Positions 35,351 to 44,528 of a stretch of DNA of 64,000 nt are shown here, one piece after another. Source of the stretch: Ehretia macrophylla (lineage: Eukaryota; Streptophyta; Magnoliopsida; Boraginales; Ehretiaceae). The notes beneath the pieces are model-generated. The model was given only the letters and a program-made list of their open reading frames with translations. It made no database searches and was not told where the DNA came from. The DNA lies in the NCBI GenBank assembly GCA_037974665.1, contig CM075770.1:94918850-94982849 (forward strand), written 5' to 3'. A program made the translations under genes and the position numbers. Every line of letters starts with the position of its first letter. Within the stretch, counting starts at the first letter, position 1.

Positions 35351-37000
35351 TTAATTTTTCAGAAGATAAACATAAGTGTATTTTGAAAAATCATCAATGA
35401 AAGTGATAAAATATCTATTTCCTTCACGAGTTAAAATTCCTTCAAATTCACAAAGATCTGAATGAATTAAATCTAGCAATTCAGTATGTCTAACAACATT
35501 TTCATGAGGCTTTCTAGTGATTTTTGTTTTGCTACAAGATTCACATTTTTCAAAGTCTTTATTCAGTCTTGGAATTAATCCTAAACTACTCATGATTCCC
35601 ACATATCTGCTATTAATGTGACATAAACGTGCATGCCAAAAATTCACAGAAGAGAGCATATAAACAGAACAAGATGCTTTATTATCATTATCAACATTCA
35701 AACGAAACATTCCATCACATGCATATCCTTTGCCCACAAACATACCTTTCTTGGTAATTACATATTGATCAGATTCTATAGTTTGCTTGAAGCCTGCCTT
35801 GTTGAGCAAGAAACTAGACATAAGATTTTTCCTCATGGAAGGGGTAAATAGTACATCTTTCAGTGTTAAAACACGTCCAAATGTAAACTTAAGCTCAACA
35901 ACACCACTCCCTAACACCTTTTTGCTTGAATCACCAAGCATAACCGTTTTTTCTTCTTCAAAAGGAGTGTATTTCTTGAACCAGTTTTTATCATAGCAGA
36001 CATACCTATTGGCACCAGAGTCCGCCCACCAACCTTCTACATATTGAACCATGTTTACGTCTGTTATCATAGCCACTAACGGCTCTTCGGTCACATTAGC
36101 TTGAGGAATAGATTCACGTTTCCGGTATCTACAATTTCGAGCAATATGTCCAACTTTGCCACAAACAAAGCAGGTAGTACCCTGATTCTTAGAAGATTGT
36201 CCATGGTTCATAAATTTCTGGTTCGAATTACCCTTATGTTTATTTTTCATTTGATTCTTATTTGGCTTCAAATGAGCATTCTTATAATTCTGACATTTGG
36301 GCACACTATTAGAATTTGCAGAAATTAAATTTACCTTTGTAGAATGTTCATTGTTGTCCAAGATCATTGCATCCTGTCCTCTTGCCTCTTCCTCCACACG
36401 AATGCGAGTGATCAGAACCTCCAAAGAAGTTTCTTTCTGTTTGTGGCGCATAGACTTTTGAAATTCCTTCCAAGTAGGTGGAAGTTTATCAATGATGCCA
36501 GCCACAACTAGATTGTCTTCAATCCTGATGCCTTCAGATCTAACATCAGCTACAATCATCTGGAAGTCTTGAGTTTGCTGCACCACAGATTGTCCATCTT
36601 TCATTTGAAATCTAAAAAGACGGCTAGCAGCATACTTCTTAGCTCCAGCTTCTTCAGTATCATATTTCTTTTGCAAAGCCTCCCAGATGCTCTTTGCAGA
36701 GTCATAGTTAGTTTTATAGTAATCATATAAACTGTCAGTAAGACAATTTAAAAGATAGTACCGACAATTGTACTCATCATTGACATATATATCCACTAAT
36801 TCTTGATGTTGTGCAAGTTCTTCCTCAGTCATGTTATCGGTGGATACATTTGTTGGGTCATCTTCAGTGAGTACATGTCCTACCTTCAAGAGACTTAGGT
36901 AGAATGAAACTTTACCTTTCCACCGTTTAAAATTAGTTCCACCAAAACGGAACGGCTTATTGAGGTCTCCAACGCTAGTTTTTTCCACCATTGGTTCCAT
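35351..37000 (-). pseudogene. copia-4 gag, protease and integrase N-terminal part
   Basis: Start chosen at the ATG 36998-37000 (MEPMVEK), since earlier in-frame codons lie in the LTR and leader. Gag shows [15 protein letters not shown] and [12 protein letters not shown], the UBN2-type gag seen in many plant copia elements. Zinc knuckle [14 protein letters not shown] is complete; protease [11 protein letters not shown] has the canonical DSGA. Pre-integrase WHARLCHI and CESC follow, and the integrase core starts at FITFIDDFS (first catalytic Asp). A TAA replaces Lys after YVYLLKN; otherwise the frame is open for 549 codons. Confidence 0.94.
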
Positions 37001-37017
37001 TTGAATCTCCTTAAAAT

Positions 37018-37600
37018 TGTTGGTGAAATTGTACAATAATAATTGAAAATAAAACAATAATTAAAGTACAAACACTTTTGTTGGAGACAACTTGATCGGA
37101 CTGAGGCGCGGGAATCTCGCTATCTTTAAGGAGATTCAAGCCCCCTGCGGTGGAAAGAACCGATGCAGCAGTCTTGATATGGCTTGTCCCCTCCAGGATA
37201 CAACAGTCCGACTTGTTGTCGTACTACTCGAATCAACTCTGCATTAGAAGATTGAGCACAAGCTTCTTCTCAAGAACACCTTTCTCTTTTGGTTGAGAAT
37301 CTCTCTAACTTACTCTCTCAATATGATAGTGAAATATTTTTTTGTTTTGTATATTTGAAGTAAGAATGATGCCTATTTATAGGCTCTTAAGAAACCACCA
37401 TAATAAATTGCATACAAGTGAAAAGTCATGAATTTAAAACAATTTTAAATACAAAAAACTCTTCAAGTTCTAAAATTAATATATTCATGAATACAAAATT
37501 AATGCATAATCTCTTCATATTCCAAAATTAAAACATACATAAATACTCATAATTCATTGAAAATAAAAGATAATTAATTTAATATTAAAATATCACAACA
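37018..37600 (-). repeat. 5' LTR of copia-4
   Basis: 583 bp, same termini as the 3' LTR. A TATA box lies at about 37372-37382 (CTATAAATAG on minus), within U3/R. The leader after the LTR is 17 bp. Confidence 0.92.
37372..37382 (-). promoter_or_regulatory. TATA box in the copia-4 5' LTR
   Basis: The minus strand reads CTATAAATAG. The same motif is present in the 3' LTR at about 32277-32287. Confidence 0.6.
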
Positions 37601-38295
37601 TTTTCTAAAAAGGAAGGGCAATATAGTAAAAGATGTGAATGTATAGAAGTTTTTCTGTGATATCTTTCTTCCTTCTTTTTTCTTTAAGAATGGATAGGTA
37701 AGAGAAAAGTTTGATTATTTATTTGTAATCTATTCACCAATAAAACGAGGGGGGTGATTAAACCTTGATGTTTACAAATTTTCACATAAAAAAGATCGGA
37801 TAAGAAAGGGATAATTAAGGATTCTTGTCACCCATGATAAATCCACATAGCAAACTCTCTCTCTATTAATCCAACAATCGACATAGCTCAAAATTTTGAG
37901 AAAATGGTGAAGTGCATTAGAATTGACAAGAATCACTTTATAGAACTTTTAATGTTACAATTATCTAGGAGAAGTAAAACAAATGGATGAATTCGATGAT
38001 GGTGAACTCTTGAGGCCGGAATATGCAACTTAGAGTAGGGGGATGAAATAATTTACACAAGTGATAGGGGTTTTCATGAGAATAATAAAAAAATGAAGGT
38101 GCAAAGTTTCAACTATATTCATTCAAAAATATGGCGGACCTTTAAGTGGTTGACTTTAAGGGAGTAGATGACTGACGAATAAGATTAGATCTAAAGTTGC
38201 GCAAGACTTGCATGGTTTATAATTATAAAATTGGCAGATAAAATAAATAGATAGTATATTTTTCAACATTTCCTACATATATATTCAAACCTAGC

Positions 38296-38394
38296 TTACA
38301 TAACACCGCCGAAGACTGCGATTCTTTCACACGTTATTGTTTGGTAGCTTGTATGGGCCGTTGAGCTGCCTCGCTGACCCATTATATCCCCTTC
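38296..38394 (-). other. Possible 3'-terminal coding exon, unidentified
   Basis: On minus, a TTTGATTACAG acceptor with an upstream CTAAAT branch-point-like string is followed by 99 bp that are open in phase 0. They encode 32 residues (begins EGDIMGQRGSS, ends AVFGGVM) and a TAA. The segment is richer in GC than its surroundings. I do not recognise the protein and no upstream exon was found. It may be chance. Confidence 0.25.
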
Positions 38395-39616
38395 CTGTAA
38401 TCAAAGGCAAAAGGCATAATTTAGTAGAATGACTAAGCACAATTAATGGAAGAATGGCCTCTTAAGGGCATCATAATTCTCTTAAAACTATTGAAATCTA
38501 GACTACTTCAGAGTATCGAGTTGGCAGAAGGGTAGTTTACTTTTCTTTTCTTTTTTGTTTATGACGAGAGCACTAGGAAGCCTTTTGAGTTCACATTAGG
38601 GTCTGAACCCCTAGATATATAACCCTAACCAAAAAATACATAATTCAGGTTAGTTACGCACAAGTCCTACAACCAAGGGATGATCTAAGATTTATGTTCA
38701 ATGAGGTCTAAAATCACACAATTTAGCACTTTTATAGAGAAAAATAATTTTCAGTGGGAGTTAAATTTATTTCAGCCTAAAAATATTTAAAAATTATTAA
38801 TATTTTTTAAAAAATAGAAATAATTTTCAGTGAGAGATAAATTGATATTCAGCCTAAAAATACTTTAAAATTATGTATATTTTTTTTAAACAAAAAATTG
38901 AGTTGAGTGGTTATACAAATGGTTCCGCCATCTCTACCGGGATTGATTTAAGGAAATCACTTTTTGATTGATATGAATCAAAATATAAACAAGTCTCTTG
39001 CCCTCATTCCAAGGGTTCCACCACTAATCTACCTAGCCTCTTGGGTTGTATACTTGTTTGATTATCAGTATTATAATTAGAATCATGAATTATATGGAAT
39101 ATGATCGAAGGAAGTAAAACAGAAACAGGAAGCAAAAAAGTCAAAATTTCACGCAAATCTGGTCATGAAAGATTGCCTATGATGCATTGATTATTTTCAT
39201 ATCTACGAACATGCATCAGTGCTTATGCCGTATCTATGATTTTATTAATTCACTAATTTCTATTCTTCCTTCGTTCTTGTTGAACTTACAAGTAAATGTT
39301 TAGCTAGTTGCTGCTAATGTGGTGAATTTTATTTAATCAGATTTATTGTTTACAAGGTTCAACTATGGTTAAATTAACTATTGTTGTTACCTTTATGATG
39401 TGATTTACTGCAAAAGATAATTGAATTGTGATAAAATTCTTGGATGATCATTTAATATAGAATATGATTCCATGAGAAGGCTAATAAAATTGTAATTCTT
39501 GGATGCTTGTATATTAAATGGAGGCCTTTATGGGCAAAGACTCGTGGGATTTAAAAGAAGTTGAGATTTTTATGTGCTGGTCAGATATAAAAACATGTTC
39601 AGACCCAAATAAAAAA

Positions 39617-39621
39617 ATATA

Positions 39622-39657
<36 letters not shown>
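39617..39657. repeat. (TA)n microsatellite
   Basis: About 40 bases of alternating T and A with one early TTT interruption. Confidence 0.85.
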
Positions 39658-39660
<3 letters not shown>

Positions 39661-40033
39661 ATGAATTGAAAATCTAGTCAGTTTAAACATCTTTCTGAAA
39701 CACCATTAAAGTTATGCTTGCAACCTTATTGTAACTATCTGACTTAGTGCTTCTCTCTATCTGAAGAGCTCTTTATTCTATTCATTATTAATTGAATTTT
39801 AGAAGGTCATGCAATGATTCCCCTGTTGCCTGACATTGTATTCAGGATGTCCAGATACATTAAAGTTTCAATCTATGTAGATACCTCTATTATGGTATAT
39901 TGGAATCAACATTTGTCTTGCACCCATGCCTTTTTGAAACAAGAAATGGTTCTTTTTGTTATCACTTAAACATACTCGTTTAAAATCCATTGTTAGCAAA
40001 AAAAAAATTGTGATAGAGAGTGGTAATGAATAG

Positions 40034-40206
40034 CAGACTTGAAGAAATTTGTTCAACATGTGCATGAGAATCATTTCATTCCAAACACCGTGTTGGTGGA
40101 TTGTACCGCAGACTCATATGTTGCAAGCCATTACAATGACTGGTTGCTTAAAGGAATACATGTAATCACCCCTAATAAGAAAGCCAATTGAGGACCACTT
40201 GATCAG
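40034..40206 (+). pseudogene. Isolated exon of bifunctional aspartate kinase-homoserine dehydrogenase
   Basis: The 173-bp segment encodes FVQHVHENHFIPNTVLVDCT, then ADSYVASHYNDWL, KGIHVITPNKKAN and GPLDQ. This is the NAD-binding and substrate region of homoserine dehydrogenase as found in plant AK-HSDH, the enzyme that reduces aspartate semialdehyde toward threonine and methionine in plastids. It is bounded by an acceptor (GAATAG before 40034) and a donor (GT at 40207-40208), so splice signals are kept and it is not a retrocopy. TGA at 40189-40191 replaces the Ser in KKANSGP. No other exon of the gene was found within a few hundred bases on either side. Confidence 0.85.
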
Positions 40207-40709
40207 GTAGCAATTGTCTGCAAGGTTTAATTTGCTGATTGTTGCAAAACTATAATTTGTGATGATGTAAATATTGTTGTTGGAATGGGAAACGTTTGAA
40301 TCTTTGGATGGATTTCAAGATCTAAATGAGTATTTTTTTTATTTTCTTGGTATTGATTTTCTGTTGGGTTGCATTTAGATTTGATTTTCTCTTGAGTTTT
40401 TATCAGTTAGTAGTTAGTTAGTGTTATTGTAGTTGGTGATTCTATTTGTAAATTATCTATTATTGTTTCATTCTTCTGTTTTATGTTCGAGGACATTATG
40501 TTTTTTGTGCCTTTAGTCTCTGCTTCTCTTAATCAAACTATTTCAGTTGTCCGAAATCATTAGCATAATTCGGGTAGTTCTTCTCTAAATTCCAGCAACA
40601 GGTGCTTAAACTGGTGACATATTCAGGAATAATTTTAAAAGGGAAAATATTGAGAAGTCCTGCAATACCAGTGTTTTTTTATAATTTTTTTCTCTCATGT
40701 TTTCCATTT
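40207..40709. other. Intergenic or former intron, no feature
   Basis: AT-rich. No further AK-HSDH exon (the next would begin YLKLRALQ) could be read. Ends at the target duplication GTCAT. Confidence 0.5.
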
Positions 40710-40714
40710 GTCAT

Positions 40715-41191
40715 TGTCGAGGTCGGATTCCACACAGTTGAGTTGGTCGGCTACGCTTGCCAAGCTGAACTTTCAGGTTGGCCTCCGAGTTAAACTTTTC
40801 AGGTCGGCTACCTGACCTGCACAAGGAAAAAGAAGGAAAAGGTGGGGTGATGACCCGAATTTTTCCCTCGGGCGTGCGAATGATTAGTATGTCTAAGCTG
40901 GCAAAATAGCTGAGAGCATTTAATGACGAGTTACCTCTAAAATGAAAGGGGTGAAGCTCTATTTATACTAAATTCAGGTCTGACAGCATTTAATGCGGTG
41001 CAACTTTATGTCCCATCAATGCTTTATGTCCTATCGGAACAGCTGGCACTGAGGTCGGGGTTTTCCGGGGTCGAGGTGAGGTCGGATCAACATTCAGGTT
41101 GGGCATTTAGCTGAATATGCTGGGCTTGGCTCGGATTAGTCCGTCTCAGCTCGGTGTGGGTAACTCACCTCAGCTCGGGGACCCCTCGTCA
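40715..41191 (-). repeat. 3' LTR of the Tat element
   Basis: On minus it begins TGACGAGGGGTCCCC and ends CCGACCTCGACA; 477 bp. Preceded on minus by a 14-G polypurine tract. Confidence 0.94.
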
Positions 41192-41192
41192 A

Positions 41193-41206
41193 TCCCCCCC
41201 CCCCCC
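41193..41206 (-). other. Polypurine tract of the Tat element
   Basis: Fourteen consecutive G on minus, one or two bases from the LTR start. Confidence 0.75.
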
Positions 41207-41289
41207 CAAGTCGAGATCGAGGGGGTGAGATCTAGAATTGGGAGTTGCTCCCGAGCTGAAGGTGCCCGACCCCGGCAGAGTAGGGATGG

Positions 41290-41397
41290 CCACGTCAGCG
41301 GTGCATGCCCTTCAGATGGATGACACGTCACCTAGCAGTTCTGACAAGACGCGATGTTTGGGCTCCCCGAGGCGATTTTCAGAAGTGCCTATAAATA
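41290..41397 (+). promoter_or_regulatory. Promoter of the antisense gene: CACGTCA boxes and TATA
   Basis: TATAAATA at 41390-41397 is preceded by two ACGT-core boxes, CCACGTCAGC (41290) and ACACGTCACC (41323). That arrangement is typical of a plant RNA polymerase II promoter with bZIP-type sites. It reads on plus, opposite to the element's own transcription. The first ATG of the antisense frame is 255 bp downstream. Confidence 0.65.
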
Positions 41398-41561
41398 GGG
41401 CCTTGACATCTGAGATTCATTTCACACTTTGCTTTCAACTTTCAAGAGTTTTAGGTCGGATACCAGAGTGGTCGGACGCATTTAACTCGAAAAGAATCTT
41501 CTCGTGATTTTCAGCTCGGAGCCAGCTAGGTCGGGTCACATTCCGCAGCTAAGAGCAGTAG

Positions 41562-41617
41562 GTATGTCCCGACTCCCTTTAGTCATTCCTGTACATTTAT
41601 ATTTAAATTGTAAACAG
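41562..41617 (+). other. Possible 5' UTR intron of the antisense gene
   Basis: A GTATGT donor at 41562 and a TAAACAG acceptor ending at 41617 bound a 56-bp AT-rich segment in an otherwise GC-rich leader. It is short for a plant intron, so it is uncertain. Confidence 0.3.
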
Positions 41618-41651
41618 GACGGGGAGGTCGGAGTCGGAAGATTCGCAGGCA

Positions 41652-42606
41652 ATGGAGGTGAGGTCCTATGGTGGGGATGAGAGTCCGTTGAGCTCAGAGT
41701 CCACCTCAAATAGAGACCAAGGTAGAGAGAGCACCAGTGCGTCTCAAGGATCAGCTCAAAAATCTGGGCCCGGGGAGAGCGATGATGATTGCCAAGTTAT
41801 CGGGGTCAAACTGGCGTAAGAGGAGGCTGAGGCGGATCCTTTGGCCGACCTAGGAGACTTGGAAGATAGAGAAGATGAGGAGCCGCTGAATCAACTGGAT
41901 GGGGTCGAGATGCCACAGGAGTACCTAGCTGGAGTCTCTGCCACCGAGCCGATCGAAGCAGTCCCGGTTAGTGCTGTTCGACCTCGAAGCTCGGCCACAG
42001 CCAGCGCTTCTTCAACTCGGGGGAAGAGGATTGAGCAGTTGTTCGCCTGTTGCAAGCGTGAGTGCCATTCCACGGTGCAAATGGCCAACGCCAGGCTGAG
42101 GAACTGGTCAGTGGATCGTCATCACAAGCTGAAGGTTCCAGGTCGGCACGAATCGGCTTGCTATCCTCCGGCCGACCACTTCACCATCTACGACCTTGCG
42201 TTCGACGTTATCCAGCTCCCCCTCCCCGGTTTTGTTGTCAATATCTTGAACTACTTTGAGCTCAGCCCAGGTCAGATGTCGCCGAATGGTTGGGCCGTGA
42301 TGGTGGCCTTCTATGTGTTCTGCCTTGAGAAGAAAGTGGAGCCGACTGTGAACTCTGGGTGCAGGTTGGTCTGGATTCCAAGTTTGAGGAAGACCGTCAA
42401 TGATGACCACAAGCTTTCAGATGAGGAACTTGAGGAAGTCACGGTGTTCAGGCCCGCGCCTGGGATGCTGATAAATATTGACAATGTGCTCAAATGAGAG
42501 TGGATCTGGGACTCCAAGCTATTTGGTAGGGAACCCGACCTCTCGAGGGATCATCCCAACCTACTTCCCGAGCCTGAAGGGGACGCGGGGTCCAGCCCAG
42601 AAGAGG
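41652..42606 (+). pseudogene. Antisense ORF of the Tat element, exon 1 (putative gypsy-type transposon domain)
   Basis: The ATG at 41652 starts an acidic Ser/Glu-rich N-terminus. TAA at 41817 interrupts it, and the same frame stays open to TGA at 42495, with coding continuing after it (EWIWDSKLFG). Residues around 42170-42330 read PADHFTIYDLAFDV, LPGFVVNILNYFELSP and SPNGWAVMVAFYVFC. This resembles the plant family often labelled putative gypsy-type transposon (Transposase_28), which is found antisense in Tat-like elements. The molecular function is not known. Two stops make this copy non-functional unless read through. Confidence 0.75.
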
Positions 42607-42709
42607 GTCAGTTTGCAGGATTGGCGCCCGACCTCCCAATTATCATGTCTGCCAGTCTTTTTAGGTTAGCCTTCGGCTCTTTTTCACTTCTTTCCTCTAC
42701 CTTTTGCAG
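42607..42709 (+). other. Candidate intron 1 of the antisense gene
   Basis: Donor G|GTCAGT at 42607 and a pyrimidine-rich acceptor CTTTTGCAG ending at 42709 (103 bp). Joining gives an in-frame GGT codon before MADTRKLAYAQV, so the phases agree. A weaker donor at 42665 would give a 45-bp intron out of frame. Confidence 0.5.
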
Positions 42710-43112
42710 GTATGGCGGATACGAGAAAACTTGCGTATGCCCAGGTGAGAAAGAATAACGAGGCCAGCGGCAAGGTTTTAGCTCGATCTGGCTTGGGAAG
42801 TGCTGCTCAGGGTCAGAGGTAGCGGCCCAGCGGCCAAGTACGGGAGGTCGGCCCCGAGGTCTCTTCAAAAGGGACGTCGGGGTCTCCCTTGCCTAAGAGA
42901 TCAAGCTCGGGAGTGGCGATCCCTAAGCGCTCAGCGTCCCGTCCTAAAAGTAAAAAGCAGCCTCGAGCCGAGTACTCCAGGAAAGGTAAGGCCGCGGAGG
43001 TGAGCCTCCCAGCAAGGACTTCATGGAGGCGACCAAGGTGGCCCGCAACCCCAAGCTGGCGATGGTCCCGACAGAGCAGCTCTCGCTCAACCTGAGGACG
43101 GCCATAGTTACG
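42710..43112 (+). pseudogene. Antisense ORF, exon 2
   Basis: Reads MADTRKLAYAQVRKNNEASG, then a basic Ser/Lys/Arg-rich stretch (PKRSSSG, RPKSKKQP) that could act as a nuclear localisation signal. A TAG lies near 42820. A one-base shift near 42995 moves the reading to the frame that encodes PPSKDFMEATKVARNPKL before the donor at 43113. Confidence 0.6.
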
Positions 43113-43184
43113 GTGAGTCTTATTCGACTTTTGATATGGTTATGTTTTTTAGCTCGGCTGATCGTTTTGCTCTCTTTTACACAG
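43113..43184 (+). other. Candidate intron 2 of the antisense gene
   Basis: Donor CG|GTGAGT and acceptor TTTACACAG bound 72 bp of T-rich sequence. Removal joins AIVT to AESHILS in phase 0. Because the length is a multiple of three, retention also leaves the frame open. Confidence 0.65.
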
Positions 43185-43799
43185 GCCGAGTCCCACATCC
43201 TTTCAGCTTCTGGCTTTCTTGTTAGGGCCCAGATTCATTGTGTCGAGCTCGAGCAGCGATACATAGATGCCCAAGCCGAGCTTGAGACTCTGAGGGAGGA
43301 GGCTGCCCAGAGGCGCAAGGCTGACGCGACGGAGATCGACCGTATGAAGAAGGAGCTTGATGCGGAGAATTCCAAACGCGAAGCCGCGGCCAAGGACGTC
43401 GAGTGCTACAAGTTGGAGAAGCGTGAAGCCGAGACGAAGCTCCGGGATCTGGTGGACCGGGTCAGCCCCGAATGAGAAAAGGCAGTGGAAGCCTTCAAGT
43501 CCAGTGATGCGGCTGTGGACTGGTTGGCCATGGAAGGTGGGGCCATGGCCAAGTATGTCGAGCTGGAGTTCTACTTCCGGGGTCAAGTCGCAGCTCAGGA
43601 GAGAGCGAAGACCTTTTTCCCTGCCACCAAGAATGACTATATTGAAATCTTGGAGGCTCCGCCGCCGGAGTTCTGGGAAATTCCTTAGCTTCCGGCTGAC
43701 CTGATGTCCCAAGCTAAAGAGGTGATCAAATTTGTCCAAGAAGGCATGGACCGGGTCGAGGACGAGGCTGATGGAACCAACGCCGCTCCTCCAAAATAG
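43185..43799 (+). pseudogene. Antisense ORF, exon 3, coiled-coil
   Basis: Encodes a Glu/Lys/Arg/Ala-rich heptad-like segment (AQAELETLREEAAQRRKAD, DRMKKELDAENSKREAA), which predicts a coiled coil of about 90 residues. An AMAKYVELEFYFRGQ and acidic C-terminal section follows, ending at TAG 43797. In-frame stops occur at 43473 (TGA) and 43686 (TAG). The 3' end lies 730 bp from the pol stop, tail to tail. Confidence 0.7.
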
Positions 43800-43812
43800 A
43801 TTTTATAGATCA

Positions 43813-43876
43813 GCCCGGGTCGGGCTTTTGTAGTTTCGCCCAGGTTGGGCTCATTGTAATTTTGCCCAGGTCGGGC
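43813..43876. repeat. Three near-palindromic GCCC..GGGC repeats
   Basis: GCCCGGGTCGGGC (43813), GCCCAGGTTGGGC (43838) and GCCCAGGTCGGGC (43864) are spaced 25 and 26 bp, each able to form a 4-5 bp stem. A fourth copy is at about 44370. They sit just after the antisense stop and may be 3'-UTR or transcription-end structures. Confidence 0.6.
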
Positions 43877-44528
43877 TTCTGTAATTGTTTTTTTTTAATT
43901 CTAATAGATTTAACATTTTGCGTTTTATTCGAGTTCGTACCTGTGTACCTTTCCCTTCGTAAATTTTTCTTAAGTAAGTGGGGTCGGGCCAATATAATGG
44001 ACCTTTCAAACTTAAGTAAAAAGAACCGAGTTGGACACGATTAATGAATTATTATCCTAATCCGAGCTGGTTAACTGGGCAACTATATAATCGTCACCAA
44101 CCTGGACTCGTCAGTCCGATTTAAAATTGGTCAAACTAATGTTGTCGAATGTTGAGTTCGAGTTTAGACCCAAACTAATATACCGACCTGAAGCCGGATC
44201 ATACCGAGTTGGACCTTAGTGCGAACTGGCAAAGCTAATCAAATTGTTATTGATTATACCCGAGCTGGAACCTTGTCCAAGCTGGTTTACTTTGAATTAT
44301 TAGCTCGTAATTAAGCGTAGCCACCGCGTTAATCCGAGCTGGCAACAGCTAAGTAGCTGAAGTGCTTGGGCCCGGGTCGGGCATTGCACTAGTTTACAAA
44401 ATGTATTGTATTGAATTTGTACATGAAGTACTTGGGCTCGAGAGCCGATTACAAGCAATGTTTTGGCTTGGGGCCTTAACAAAAGATTTCAGCTCGGGGC
44501 CGTTACAAAAGATTTTGGCTCGGGACTG
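43877..44528. other. Non-coding spacer between the convergent antisense gene and pol
   Basis: Rich in CGAGCTGG and GAGTTGG-like strings but without an ORF of note. It probably contains the 3' ends of both convergent transcripts. Confidence 0.45.

Larger units (their letters stand above)
31923..37600 (-). mobile_element. Ty1/copia retrotransposon (copia-4), nearly intact
   Basis: 5678 bp with two 583-bp LTRs that differ at about 22 sites by eye (about 96 percent). Flanking pentamers are TTTTA and TTTTC, a target duplication with one mismatch. On minus the polyprotein runs from 37000 to 33069 and is broken only by two nonsense codons (35351 and 33522) and one single-base deletion near 34670. 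Key residues of zinc knuckle, protease, integrase, RT and RNase H are kept. The spacing between LTR and ATG is only 17 bp and lacks the usual Met PBS. Confidence 0.93.
37601..40033. other. Intergenic with a TA microsatellite; one doubtful exon
   Basis: AT-rich sequence without an ORF over 65 codons. It holds the TA repeat at 39617-39657 and a possible terminal exon at 38296-38394 (both listed separately). The segment just before 40034 may be intron of the AK-HSDH relic. Confidence 0.5.
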
